DNA from: Caprella mutica
Taxonomy: Eukaryota; Arthropoda; Malacostraca; Amphipoda; Caprellidae
Direction: 5' to 3'
Assembly (NCBI GenBank): GCA_947561585.1
Contig: CANNZV010000868.1
Location: 124,001 to 188,000 of the forward strand
Length of the DNA: 64,000 nucleotides
In this document: piece after piece, positions 31,950 through 44,612 of the stretch
Numbering within the stretch: the stretch's first letter is position 1
Layout of the letters: each line of letters starts with the position of its first letter
Translations under genes and position numbers: made by a program
The notes under the pieces: generated by a model
Database searches by the model: none
The model's input: only the letters and a program-made list of their open reading frames with translations
Told to the model about the DNA's origin: nothing

Positions 31950-32200
31950 CTCCGAGAATTCAGAGTTATCGGAGAATTCCACGTTTTCGGTCATAAAATT
32001 TAAAAAAAATATTAATAATTTATAATTTAAGTTATATAGTACTTGGTAGTCATGGATACCAATTGAAATAACGAGACAAAATGTGCGGGTATCATGGATA
32101 CCAATCAAAATATATATATATATATATATAAAATTATTATTTTCTGTAGTTTTTCTTTTATGTTCGAAAATGTGGAACTGTTCGATAACTGAAGTTACCA
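31950..32200. mobile_element. Family-A MITE with (TA)n expansion
   Basis: The ends contain GAGTTATCGGAGAATTCCAC and the inverse TGTGGAACTGTTCGATAACT. Two GGTATCATGGATACC-type core palindromes and a TA dinucleotide run at about 32110-32130 lie inside. Confidence 0.8.
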
Positions 32201-32498
32201 CCACAATAGATAAAAATACGTCCTTTTCAGTTAGTATCTACGCCACTTTCAGATCGTAGAAGTCGCTTCCCCTCGCAACAGCAGAGATGTTTCTTTTGTT
32301 ATTTCCACCACCTCCAAATTATCCAATTTAGATTTGGAGGCTTGGAAATGAGGGGAGAAAAATATTCATGGCTGACAACTCAATTTGCTGATGAAATTTG
32401 TAAATGGTGCTGCTAAAAGTGGGAATAATTTAATTCAATGAAGAGTAGAGGAGATTTTCAGAAATAAAACGGTTGAGAATTCTCATAAAAGTAGGTGC

Positions 32499-32644
32499 TG
32501 TGTAAATTACGAATTATCGGTCAGTTTCACATCTTCGGTCATATGAGAAAAAATGGTATTATAATTTTTTGTATTCTAATTATTATGTCCTTTATTCTTA
32601 TATGAACGAAGATGTGAAACTGACCGATAATTAGTAATTCACCC
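32499..32644. mobile_element. Family-B MITE
   Basis: The terminal repeats TTATCGGTCAGTTTCACATC and inverse are almost perfect over ~50 bp. The right end runs into CACCC followed by TA. The copy lacks the palindromic core of the one at 23326. Confidence 0.88.
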
Positions 32645-32800
32645 TAGTGTATTTTTTCAGGAGCGAATGATATTATTTTTAATTACTTATACATACATTA
32701 AACTGGCATATGTTTTGAGTTTAATCTACTATTAAACTCATGAAATCAAAGTAAAAGTAAAACAATCGTTATTGGTCTTGATTGAGCCAATAATTTAAAT

Positions 32801-33047
32801 GTTGAATTTTTAGAAGTTGAATTTTTAAAAGTTGAATTTTTAGAAGTTGAATTTTTTAAAGTTGAATTTTTAAAAATTGAATTTTTGAAAGTTGAATTTG
32901 TAAAAAGTTGAATTTTTAAAAGTTCAATTTTTAAAAGTTCAATTTTTAAAAGTTCAATTTTTAAAAATTGAATTTTTAAAAGTTGAATTTTAAAAAAGTT
33001 GAATTTTTAAAAGTTGAATTTTTCAAAATTGAATTTTTAAAAGTTGG
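32801..33047. repeat. 15-bp AT-rich repeat, ~16 copies
   Basis: GTTGAATTTTTAAAA is tandemly repeated with small length variation and some GTTCAA variants. Confidence 0.92.
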
Positions 33048-33636
33048 TTTTTTTCTAAAGTTACCTGATTTTCAGTTACATCAAGATTTCATTCAAAAGT
33101 TTCCAGATTTCGCAAGATAAGTTTCATTCAAAAAAGATATTTCAAAATCAATGCACTATACACACTGCAGAATGTGTATAGCCATTAATGTGAACACAAA
33201 AAATTCACTTCAGACTACTAGTTGACATCTTGATAATGGTTCTTAACTAATAAGTTATTCCGTATTTTCTATTGACTACGTAGTTCCTAAGCTACGTAGG
33301 TACTACATTCATGTCTAAAATTCTGAAACTGTCACCGGTTTTAAGAAATTATAATTCATTGAAAATTTTAACTCTTCAACGTCCAAATTGATTAATACGG
33401 GAAAAAAATCTTTATTATTAGAATTTATTTGTTTTAAAAATATTAAAATTAGGCCTACAATTATTTAGTTTATTGTTCCGCTGATGTTATCTTCATATTT
33501 GAATGTTCGAAGAGAAATAGATGTTTTTCTTATTCAAAATTAGATCATTTAGCAATCACTTAATTATTTGAGTTGATAATATTAATGAATCATTAAATTC
33601 AAAAACTACTAAACTTGCGTAAATTTTCCATTCACT
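33048..33636. other. Intergenic
   Basis: No feature was recognised. Confidence 0.4.
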
Positions 33637-34432
33637 AATGAACTGTAGAGTGTACCTAGATACACCTGTGTTCATGAACTGTAGAGTGTACCTAGATACA
33701 CCTGTGTTCATGAACTGTAGAGTGTACCTAGATACACCATGTGTTCCTGAACTGTAGAGTGTACCTAGATACACCATGTGTTCATGAACTGTAGAGTGTA
33801 CCTAGATACACCTGTGTTCATGAACTGTAGAGTGTACCTAGATACACCTGTGTTCATGAACTGTATAGTGTACCTAGATACAACTGTGTTCATGAACTGT
33901 AGAGTGTACCTAGATACACCATGTGTTCATGAACTATAGTGTACCTAGATACACCTGTGTTCATGAACTGTATAGTATACCTAGATACACCTGTGTTCAT
34001 GAACTGTAGAGTGTACCTAGATACACCATGTGTTCATGAACTATAGTGTACCTAGATACACCTGTGTTCATGAACTGTATAGTATACCTAGATACACTAT
34101 GTGTTCATGAACTGTAGAGTGTACCTAGATACACCTGTGTTCATGAACTGTATAGTATACCTAGATACACTATGTGTTCATGAACTGTAGAGTGCACCTA
34201 GATACACCATGTGTTCATGAACTGTAGAGTGTACCTAGATACACCATGTGTTCATGAACTGTAGAGTGTACCTAGATACACCATGTGTTCATGAACTGCA
34301 GAGTGTACCTAGATACACCATGTGTTCATGAACTGTAGAGTGTACCTAGATACACCATGTGTTCATGAACTGCAGAGTGTACCTAGATACACCATGTGTT
34401 CATGAACTGTAGAGTGTACGTATAGATACATC
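33637..34432. repeat. 36-38 bp minisatellite, ~21 copies
   Basis: CATGAACTGTAGAGTGTACC followed by TAGATACACCTGTGTT is repeated. Units end in CCTGTGTT (36 bp) or CCATGTGTT (37-38 bp). The longer form dominates towards the right. The minus-strand frame at 33556-33777 is array sequence. Confidence 0.96.
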
Positions 34433-35750
34433 ATACATATGTGCTCATGAATGATTGTTTTCAGTGTACGTTTTAATTACTGCTAAGCTAAGCCCTTACC
34501 AGACGTTTCAATCCTCTTTCTAATGAGGTATTTTGTGCAATTATTTAGATATTTTCCTCAATCGACTGGTTAAACAAATGTGTACGCTTTAATATATTAG
34601 AACATATATAGTGTGCGTTTATATAATACCTATTGTGATTTTCAATTCTAAAAAATACTCTTCCTATTTTTTCATATGCTTTTTTTAAATGTAACAAGAC
34701 AAGAATATCATAATTTCTACGTTCTATCAACATTAAATTGATTCAGAGAATAAAGGATTAAAAAAAAACACCATTGTATCCACCACCATTCAGTAAATAT
34801 ATGTACTGATTCAAAAACATAATACTCTATATGGATTCTAAACTTGTCAAACATGATTTATAGATGATACCCAATGTGTATTCAAACACTTTTCAAATTT
34901 ATTGTTTGATGTTAACAGAATGTATTTTGACAAGAATATATTTCAGTGTAGGTACAGGAAGTGTTGGTACGCTTCTGCACCTACATTAGCAACCTACCAC
35001 CAAAAAGTAGAGTGATGGAGAGCTCAGAACTTCGAGTCACGTGATGTACAACTTTCCAAAAAGTAAATGTACTTCCATAGTTCGAAAACTGAACTTTTAT
35101 ACCGATGAATGTAGCTAATAGAAATAATTTAATCGATGTACAATAGAGATAAATTCATAATGGTTTCAAAATGATGGGTGATTGGATAATATTTTTTAAA
35201 TTTCATACCCCATGACTTAAAAGACTGATAGTACCTATTCACAAACGGCTATTTTCCTTAATTGTGAAATGACTTTATGTGATATACAAGATGAAACTTA
35301 ATTAAATATGATTAAAAAGAATAATACTTAGTACTTATCAAATTAAAATAGAAGTTAAATTGTTGCAAAATTTACTGAAAGTAGTAAACTGAAATTCTTT
35401 TCACATCACATAGTTTACAGATGTCGCTAGATATCTAGCGTTCATGAACCGTATTTCCGAATCAATACAATATATGTAAAGCACAGAAACACATTGAATT
35501 AGCTATGTCATGTGTGTTCGTGTTGTTCTGTTTAGTTACTTTTGATTATATATCATTCTAGTTGCTTCTTCGGGAAGTTTGAATTTAAAATCATGAACTT
35601 TTCAATGAAATTAAAGTCAAAGTCCCAAGCCGTGCCTAAACCTGAGTACAGAGCTTCGCGCCACTTATCACAGACTTATTTAGGCCTAACTTCATTCATT
35701 TAGGCCTAAGTAACCTCTTTGTCTCTCTAGTCTGAATCTGGCAGCTTGTC
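34433..35750. other. Intergenic, upstream of the first F-box gene
   Basis: This stretch is AT-rich with no gene. The last ~100 bp share TTAGGCCTAA...TAACCTC...TGTCTCTCTAGTCT with the sequence upstream of the second F-box gene (46890-46922), so they are part of the duplicated promoter region. Confidence 0.5.
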
Positions 35751-35838
35751 TCAGTGTTAGAGTTTCCTTCGACAGGGCTAGTGTGTCGAAAATACTTCAT
35801 TGTTCATAATAATCTGTGTTAAAAATAAACCGAAGAAG
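35751..35838 (+). promoter_or_regulatory. Putative transcription start and 5' UTR, first F-box gene
   Basis: TCAGTGT at 35751, an arthropod initiator match, is conserved at the equivalent place (46941) before the second F-box gene. The following AGAGTTTCCTTCGAC is conserved too. No DPE match was found at +28. Predicted 5' UTR is about 86 nt. Confidence 0.45.
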
Positions 35839-38800
35839 ATGGCTGAAGCAAGAGAGGTAAGTTCACATAAGTTCTCTATTTTAAAATTTACTGAAAATGA
35901 TGTAATGTGTATAGCGCAGTTTGATAAGAAAAATGTATTATCCTTAAGAGAAAGATATTGTTCAATTCAAATTTACCCGAATAATTCATTCATATATACT
36001 ATATTTAATATGAATTCAAGTTAAATGCAATAATAATTGTTGTCCTTTTAGAAATCATTACTAGCATTTCTAATAACGTAAGTTATAAGTTTGAATTTTA
36101 ATAACATTTAGTTAACCATAGTGTTGTCGATTTGTTAAAATATTATGAATTCGTATATATTTGTAACTGTCAGCAGCAATCTATAAATGGTCACCTGAAA
36201 CACCTGGGTGCATCAGTTAGAGTTGTTTATATTTCTCAGTGCAATTATAAAATTTATCATATTTAAATTTTCAATCATGACTACGTGAAATTATTAAGTT
36301 TAGATAGTTTACAAGAAAACAATGATCGAGTTACGATGAAGATTATACAGGGTGTTTCATTTTAGATATGACAAAAGGCGACAGCTTGTATTATTTAGCA
36401 GAAAATAAATATTTCTCATGAATGATAAAACAAATATGAAAATAATTGAAAAGAAAAATATGAAAAGGGTTTATTTTGGGCTGTTAGGAAAGCTGTCTAA
36501 TTCTGTAAAATCGGAAATGAAACACCCTGTATAGTTGATAACAGATTGTACCGATAAAATATGGAGAGTAGAGAGATATGGAGGGTAGAGAGTTTTGGAG
36601 AGTACAGAGATATGGTGAGTAGAGAGATATGGTGAGTAGAGAGATATGGAGAGTAGAGAGATATGGAGAGTACAGGTTTTTCAAGGCAAGTAGTTCGTCA
36701 TGGTTACCGGTCCTTTCGCCAAAAACAACACTGCCGCACGAAACTCGCCGAAAATTTAAAAAAACACTGTACGCTATAAATAAAAAAAATTGTCGATCTA
36801 GGGTTAGGTTAGCGATCCGATTGAGGGCTTGCCCCACTCCCCGGCTTAGTTTGATAGTTGCAAAATGTATACTTTACATTTAATAAATATGGAAAAATAT
36901 TTACAACCCTTTACTTAGAGAAGCTTTTATTTGATTTTTTTGTACCAGTAAGTACGTTTCAACTTACAATTTATTCCTAATTACTTATTTAGACATTTAT
37001 ATAACTTTACAAAAAATGAAGGAATGTCTAACAATTATAATTCTCTGTGTTGATTGTATTGGTATCCAAAGTACATATTAAGGGAATCGACACATCAAAC
37101 TTGGTGAAAATTATCATTTATTTTTTGCCGAAAGAGGTTTTTTCTATAGGTAGTGGACTTTCATGTCCCAAATTTTTGGGGTTGTGAGGGTCCGAATGGG
37201 GTCAGGTGACTGTCAAAAATATCATTTTTGGGGGGGGGGGGTTTCAGAAGGAACGTTAGGCAGTGTAGTTTTATGTCACCACCTACCCAACGCATGGAAC
37301 TTTGGGGGCAAGGGGTTATTTACGTTTTTTGCAAATATTTACGTATTTCCGTTTTTAGTCAAATATTTATGTTTTGGGCTCTACTGTAAAATGTGAATTT
37401 GTCACCTTAAAATGAATAGAAGTCGATAAGAAAACCAACTTTTTTATTTTCACAATCTCTTGCTGTTCATCACAGTTCAAAATCGGAAAGCGCTCTGTTG
37501 TTTTCCCTAATTATTAGGGATGGGTATGAATATCCAGGCTATAAGAAACAATTGTGTTATTTAATTTATGTTAGAAATATCTATATTTGGGTAGTTGGGA
37601 GCGTCTTAACCTTTGTATCAGTCCACAGTTACGTTTCAGGCTAGCTTGTTCTAGTGTAAAATTTACGGTAGTGCTTCCCTATGCTATAGTAATAAACCAC
37701 ACGTTTTCTCTTTTGAACTTCAGCGGTAACTGTGATAATTCAATAGCTGTATTAGTTTATCAAGAATTTATTGGTAACTAAAATCACAGTTTGAGAGGAA
37801 AATATTTAAGAAATAATATTTTCATTTTGTTTGTCTAAGTTATTATTAGTATGTTATTTTCTTAATTTAATTAAACTAGCATTTACAAAAAGTTTTTTGT
37901 GATTTAGCACGTACTTTTCTTTTACCACTAACTGAAAGATGATTTTTACTCATAGTTTATTTGCAAAACATCAAATAAAAAATATAACACACTATTTGAT
38001 CACAGATTTATGGCGAACTTAGTTTTTAATTATTATTTATCTTTTGTGCTTTTCCCCCTAAAAATAAGTATTTATTTATTCTTCTTTTTCAGAATAGTCT
38101 GATGGACCTCCTGCCAGACGAATTGGTCTTGAAGGTTTTCGGCTACTTGGACCGTTTATCCGACAGAGGCACACTGTCCGAAGTTTCCTGGCGATTCAAC
38201 AGATTGGCCAAAATCAACGGTTGGAGAAAAAAACTGACATTAAATGTAAGTAGTCACTTTGTTCATTTATTTATTTTTCAGAAGAATATAAATTTTAAAA
38301 GGATAGATTTCAATAGACTAACTATCTTTCAATCAATAGATTTCTCTCGAAACTAAATATATATATGGTTACTTTGAACTTATTTCTCATCTTCTACTAG
38401 CTTTATACGTTTCTAACACTGTTTTATTTTTCCCCCATAGCATGAAGAAGTGAAACCATATTCGATATTGAATTCAAAGAAAGGAAAGAAAAGTAAAAAT
38501 GAAGAGACACAACTGATGAAGGAAGTGAAGATGTCACCACATTTAGAAACTCTATCCATTGAACCTATAAAGGAGTACATCTTCACGGGTTGTGGGTGGT
38601 ATACCCATAGTGGTTCGATTCAATACGAAGAGGATGCCATTAAAGCTCTTTCTATGATTTTCAAGAACTGTAAGAAAATTCGGTATTTGCATTTCGAAGT
38701 TGATAAAAGAGGCTATTTACTCCGTGTACACAAAACTGGAAATCTTTTCTTCAAATTTATGCGTGACAGAAATGAATCGAATGAACTGGAAGATATATTT

Positions 38801-39457
38801 GCCATTTGTCCAGTTCCTTTAAAGCAAATAACTGTTCTGAGTAAACTACCTTCATTACTTAACCTGTTAAAATTATCGTGTGAAACGTTGGAAGAATTTC
38901 AATGTTCTGGTGACATTATTGATATGAAATGTTTTCAAGCTCTCTCATTGTGCACCAAGTTGAAAAAAGTATACTTTTGTAACTTTGATTTTTCACCAGA
39001 ATGTATAGGAAAAGTAATTCCTAAAATGGCAGTCGAAGATCTTAAACTAGAAGAATTTTCACAGAATATGTCATCTGCAAGTCAACGCGCATTTCTAACT
39101 GCATTTTTCAATGAAAATTTAAAATCTTTGGTCATTGATGCTTCAATCTTTTCTCAAAATGTAGTTATTTTAATCAATGATAAGTGCTCCAATTTGGAAA
39201 ACCTGAAAATAAGAATAAATCAATTGCAGAGATCAGTTTCTGAAGAAATAAAAAAAATATTGAATTTTTGTGAACCCCTACAAAAAATCGATAAAATATC
39301 TATAAATCATTTTACACAAGGAGAAATAGGAAAATATTTGCACGAAATTAATTTTGAATCAGAGCTTTATATGAGTAATCGTGGTCTTCTTCGTATAAAT
39401 TTCGAACGAAAAAATTACGGTTCTTCGTTTATATGCTCGGACTTAACTGAAGATTAA
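35839..39457 (+). CDS. F-box protein, first tandem paralog
   Basis: A three-exon model gives 395 residues: exon 1 35839-35856 (ATG plus five codons, then GTAAGT), exon 2 38093-38245 (after TTTTTCAG, ends before GTAAGT), exon 3 38441-39457 (after CCCCCATAG, ends at TAA). All junctions are phase 0. Exon 2 encodes an N-terminal F-box (MDLLPDELVLKVFGYLDRLS...WRFNRLA). Exon 3 encodes a ~338-residue region with irregular leucine-rich strands (for example LETLSIEP, LCTKLKKVYF, NLENLKI), as in FBXL-type substrate adaptors. The F-box would bind Skp1 in an SCF ubiquitin ligase, and the C-terminal part would select a target, which is unknown. A diverged paralog with the same exon plan lies at 47038-50274. 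Intron 1 (~2.2 kb) holds a small MITE and a 17-bp repeat. The exon 1 assignment rests on conservation with the paralog. The F-box call itself is firm. Confidence 0.85.
36346..36531. mobile_element. MITE with TACAGGGTGTTTCATTT ends, in intron 1
   Basis: The left end TACAGGGTGTTTCATTT and the right inverse AAATGAAACACCCTGTA are flanked by TA on both sides. Tc1/mariner-type insertions give this pattern. It is 186 bp and non-coding. Confidence 0.8.
36558..36674. repeat. 17-bp AGAGAGATATGGWGAGT repeat, ~7 copies
   Basis: The repeat lies in intron 1 of the first F-box gene. The same AGAGATATGG motif begins the inverted repeat in intron 1 of the second gene, so both derive from a shared ancestral sequence. 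Confidence 0.8.
36675..38092. other. Remainder of intron 1, first F-box gene
   Basis: No exon was recognised. A block at 36685-36720 (AAGTAGTTCGTCATGGT) matches one arm of the inverted repeat in the second gene's intron 1. A run of 12 G lies at 37230-37241. Confidence 0.4.
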
Positions 39458-39507
39458 AATAATATTATATATCCCAAGTAGCAATGTTTCTTGAGTCAAT
39501 ATTGGGA

Positions 39508-41153
39508 GTGACCGGTAATTTCCACCCTGGTAAATTCCACCCCGGTATATTCCACCCTAGGTATATTCCACCCCGGTAAATTCCACCTTACTTTTCAGGT
39601 TAGGTTTGGCTAGTTATTAATATTTGTCTTTATTAATATCATTTATAATACTAGGTAACCTGCATTTTCACGGTATCAAATTAAACCTTTTGTTGACTAA
39701 TCACAAGCTGTAAATTTTTCACTACACATGTAACAGAACAGCAGAAAGAAAGGTTGTGTGAACGCTCTATATTGGTTGATGTATTTAGATATTCAATCTC
39801 ATGCTGATTTTCTTCCCTATCGCCAACACAACAGTGATATTAATTGTAAAATGATTGTAACCATAAACAATAATATCTCAAATTCTTATAGTTCTACTGA
39901 GAGATAGCTAAAGTTTCATTAATATCTAACAAAATATTAGAACAAGAAAAATAAGTCTCTATATTTGGGATATAAATAATTTAACAATTCCGAGATACAT
40001 GATACGATTAATTGTTTTTTAACTTTTTCTGTTTTTAGAGATATTCGGTGATCGCTCAGTAACATTTTAAGTTTTGAAAAGCTCCTTTCTTCTTCAACTG
40101 ATGTCAAGGGGGGGTGTACTCGAAATACATTGCATTTTGTGCTATATTCCTTTCAATTTGCACCTCTTTCGCTCCAGCGATAATGCTTCGTATTTTTTCT
40201 ATGTTTTGTAATCCAGGATTATTTGCTACAATACGGTTGGTATCATGTTGGCATCATCCTCATTCAAATCTACAAAATTTACACTCTTACGCCTATGTTT
40301 ATCTGTTTCAAAGTGTGATACAACATTCGATTTCTTATAGCTACTTAACTTCGCATTGCATGGCTTGCATTTCAAAACACCGTTTTCATTGCATAACACC
40401 AAAATTCATCAACAAAATTTCGTATCATGACGTTATCAGACTGCTAAACCTTAGGCATTATTAAGAGTTGTTAAGACTACGAGGACTTGGAACTAAATGA
40501 CTTGCCACAATATTACAAAAAAAACGGTAAATAGAAAATTGAGCAACTGTAGCGTAAACTATCTCTTAAATAGAGCTTTGAATGCTGTAGCATAGACAAA
40601 AATATCCTTAAAAAGAATTTCATATGCTTTGTATGCAAAATAGATTAATGCCTATAAAGCATGGATCATCTATGCTTTATAGCATTCTATGCTGTTATTC
40701 TGTTAGAGCATAGAAATTCGGGCTCTACTTATAAGCAAACAGCGAAAACATTGGGTGGGTTAAGTCTCTGTCAGTCGACCCCTTCCACACCTCATCCAAC
40801 CATTGTTGTAAGTGCACATATGCAGTTTCATGTTAAAAGGAATTAACATTAACTTTTTCAACACGTTAACTTTGAAATAAACTACCATATAAGGAATATT
40901 TGTAATTCTATTAGGATAAAATTTAATTGACTTAAGCTACCTCTAAATATTGTCCAAATGTCTCAGGATATCCTCTGAGTTATTTTTTCATCGGTACAAA
41001 TTATTTAACAAATAGCAATCTAAAAATAAAATCTTTGATTTTTTATAGTCATCCAAATGAGCATTGTCACAGGTGTGGAATTTAACTGGGTGGAATTTAC
41101 CGGGGTGGAATTTACCGGGGTGGAATATACCGGGGTGGAATATACCTAGAACC
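39508..41153. mobile_element. Mutator-like non-autonomous element, long copy
   Basis: The left end has five blocks of the form GGTAAATTCCACCCC and GGTATATTCCACCC. The right end has five in the inverse orientation (GGGGTGGAATTTACC). ATATTGGGA flanks both sides (39499-39507 and 41154-41162), again 9 bp. The 1646-bp interior has no transposase. It shares blocks with the 577-bp copy at 9119. It was inserted about 50 bp past the stop of the first F-box gene and so lies in its 3' flank. The frames at 40114 and 40661 are not supported. Confidence 0.85.
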
Positions 41154-41617
41154 ATATTGGGATATCAATGGGACAACATAGGCCCGAGAATCAACATTGG
41201 ATTACTAATGTTAATATCTTAGAATATATTTTCCTTTCAAGCAATCGTTGTGTAACATCCGTTACTCTTTTATGAGCAATAACTTTAATATGTTTTCTTG
41301 TCCTCAGATTATTTTATAAATTAAAATGTGTCTTAGAACTAACTATATTCAAGAACTACAGATTTCCAAGGTTAGATTTGTGTATGGTATTCATAAGATT
41401 TTGTAGTCATAGGGCAGTCGATTCATGCCATCTTCTATAGTGTTGTTATAGTTCGGATCACTAAAAACTTATTTCTGTAATTATTAATCATGTTGAACAT
41501 TACCGTTGAAAAATTATGAATAAAATAGATGAAAATTATGAAAGTTAAGCACTCCAAATATTAATGAGGATAAATATATATAGCCCCCAAACAGTTCTTA
41601 TTCCTTACCACTTTTTG

Positions 41618-41787
41618 TGATTATAAATAAAAGGATTCTTTACAAATTCCACCGCTAGATGGTTTATTTTTGTTATCACTCTTTCAGTCTCAATTTAGAC
41701 GTCAGTGTTCATTGAAGTCCTTTTGTTCCTTCTTTCGAGTGATTATGACTGATGATACATTGGAAGTTTTTACCTCAAAGATGCAAC
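41618..41787. promoter_or_regulatory. 170-bp block identical to 50658-50827 (copy 1)
   Basis: Every base from TGATTATAAATAAAAGG to ACCTCAAAGATGCAAC matches the copy downstream of the second F-box gene, while sequence on both sides is only partly alignable. It contains TATAAATA, two initiator-like TCAGT sites (TCAGTCT, TCAGTGT), GACGTCA, and an ATG opening MTDDTLEVFTSKMQ. A promoter with first exon, a small RNA gene, or a gene-conversion tract are all possible. Confidence 0.6.
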
Positions 41788-42415
41788 CAAAGATGGGCTT
41801 AATAATTCCTAGAGAATAAAATGACTAATTTTCTAAAATAATTCCTTATCCTGTAATATATTGAAAGCATGTCAGGAAACTATATACTAAAAAAGAATGT
41901 AGATATTTTTTAGATATTGTATGAATGATTTTGAAAAAAATAAACATAATCATTTTTATAAATTATTTCAAATCCTTCATAACCAAAATTATTTAATATA
42001 GATATACAAATCTATTCAATCTGATCATTCTTAAAAACATCCTAATTGAACGAATTCTCAACATAATTTCGTACCTACTAAATCTCATCAGCTGTTAATT
42101 ACGAATCTCGAGTAAAAACAAAGTAAATTCTAGCAATGAAATATTTGAATGCATACAAAATAACATCAGATTTGAATTGATAATAATTAGTAACTAATGA
42201 GCTAATTGATGCCTGACGTTCACCATTTTAAACACTTACAATTTTGTTCGTGATATGAACACTATGCTAATTTCTTAAAGTGGTAGTTTTATCGAAAATG
42301 ATGCCATTAAAGTTTTTCAAAAAAAGGCGTAATGCATGTACATCTTGTTTCTAAATGCTACCCCTCAAAATAGGTAATTTAGTCATCATTAAATTCTTGA
42401 TAAAAAAATGAGCTG
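41788..42415. other. Intergenic
   Basis: No gene is supported in this AT-rich stretch. Confidence 0.4.
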
Positions 42416-42658
42416 TTGAAGTATCAATCGAAACGGTGTCGGTCTGTTGAACATCGCAATCTCAGAGTTGGGTCCGTCGAGCAGGAGCTGCATGAGAAAC
42501 ACCCATTTTTAACAAAGTACCGAAGTAAGTTTTGGACCAGACTTAGAGTGACTAGACCAAGCCAGCCTGAAACGAAACTCTGGTCTACCACAATGAATAT
42601 TTGGTGTGGCTGCTGTATAACTAACTGTAGTATAAGAGTCATTTTAAAGTTTTTTTAA
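42416..42658 (+). other. Possible orphan exon or processed fragment
   Basis: A GC-richer stretch of 80 open codons (from a TTG at 42416) ends where AATAAA begins at 42658. The content is rich in Arg, Cys and Ser and matches no family I know. Neither a clear splice acceptor nor a promoter is evident. It may be a 3' exon, a processed-transcript fragment or chance. Confidence 0.2.
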
Positions 42659-43037
42659 TAAACACGAAATGGTGCGTATAGCCACGGCCTTAGTATATAT
42701 CACATTATATAGAATAAATACAGTAGTTACAATTAACTGATATGTGACGGTGACGTAATCAAAACAACATATTTTAAGAGAAAATTAAGGGTGTAGTACA
42801 TTAAATAACTGAATGGATCTATTACAGTTTTTTAGTGGCAATAAATAAATCATTTTTATAATTTCACACTATTCACTTGTCGTAAATATGATTTTAGATA
42901 GCTACTATTATGAGGTCACCTCCACAAAATACCTCGATTGTCCTTATTATAGCAAATACATGTTCAATACTATTCACCATTTTGAAACCCGAATGGCAGA
43001 GTACAGCACTTTTGAAACAGAAATCTCTGAGAGTGAG

Positions 43038-43649
43038 GTATCTTATCGTAGTATAATATCTTTGTTGTATCTTATTGTAGTGTAATATCTTTGTTGTATC
43101 TTATCGTAGTATAATATCTTTGTTGTATCTTATCGTAGTATAATATCTTTGTTGTATCTTATTGTAGTGTAATATCTTTGTTGTATCTTATCGTAGTATA
43201 ATATCTTTGTTGTATCTTATTGTAGTGTAATATCTTTGTTGTATCTTATTGTAGTGTAATATCTTTGATGTATCTTATTGTAGTATAATATCTTTGCTGT
43301 ATCTTATTGTAGTATAATATCTTTGATGTATCTTATTGTAGTATAATATCTTTGGTGTATCTTATTGTAGTATAATATCTTTGGTGTATCTTATTGTTGT
43401 ATAATATCTTTGGTGTATCTTATTGTAGTGTATAATATCTTTGGTGTATCTTATTGTAGTGTAATATCTTTGGTGTATCTTATTGTAGTATAATATCTTT
43501 GGTGTATCTTATTGTAGTGTAATATCTTTGGTATATCTTATTGTAGTATAATATCTTTGGTGTATCTTATTGTAGTGTAATATCTTTGGTGTATCTTATT
43601 GTAGTATAATATCTTTGGTGTATCTTATTTTAGTATAATATCTTTGACT
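43038..43649. repeat. 29-bp minisatellite, ~21 copies
   Basis: TATCTTATTGTAGTATAATA followed by TCTTTGGTG is repeated. Units in the left third carry TTTGTTG and TCGTAG, units in the right two thirds TTTGGTG and TTGTAG, a sharp change of variant along the array. Confidence 0.95.
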
Positions 43650-44612
43650 TCATTTTTTAGATGGCTTACGGGAATGCGAATCCGAATTATGAGTACTTCT
43701 ACCTAGAATTTATTTGCAATAGTTTGCAAAATAACTAATATGAGATCATCATCATTTAATTATTGCTAGGTAATAATATAATAGAGACAAATTTATTTAT
43801 TTATTTCAAAGGAAATACAAGCTTGAAGAGTAAAAGGTAACCATGAAGCAAGATGCATCCCTAGATTTGACTTTCGATTGTTTTTGGTGTCTGCAAGAAA
43901 CAAAAAAGTTAGTGACTGAATATGTCGCTATTAATTGTCTAAAAACACAATAAAAGCTTGAGTTAATTTAGTCCTAGATATGAAAATACCCCTCTGCAAA
44001 TACTATAAATATAGTTTTAGTTGTGGTCATGGTGTAGACAGTTTCCTATATCCAGTAGATCCCTGTAAGTGAAAATAAAACACTCTGTTGGTTTGAATGA
44101 GGAGAATTCATAAAAATCAAAGAGGAAATCACTTATTAATCTATATACACATAAAATATGAAGTAGCTTTTAGCTACTGAGTTCTAATCTGCTGTGTGAC
44201 AACTGTTACATAATTAGTCAATTGTTACAGAGAGATATTAATGTCATTGAATATATAAATGAGTAGCCATAAAAGAGTAGATCATTGCATATCATTGTGT
44301 ATGAGCAAAGACTTCAGTATCAAAAGTTTGTTCGCATAATTTTAGAATTCCTCCTTGTTCAAGAGATATGACGTCACAACTGCGACATTTTCGAATTTTT
44401 TTTCATTCCATGAGATACAATTTTGAAGAATTGGAATGTAGCTATGTTACTAGCTGAAGTCTTTGTCCATCTAATACTACCAAGAACATCACTGAGGTCG
44501 ATAATTGACGGAGAAGATATAAGATCCGTCATTACTCGAGTGCTTCATAACTCAGGACTTCATACCTCAAGAAATTTACTGTACTTTTAATTCATTCCCT
44601 ACATTATGCTTA
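43650..44612. other. Intergenic between two arrays
   Basis: No feature was recognised. Confidence 0.4.
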
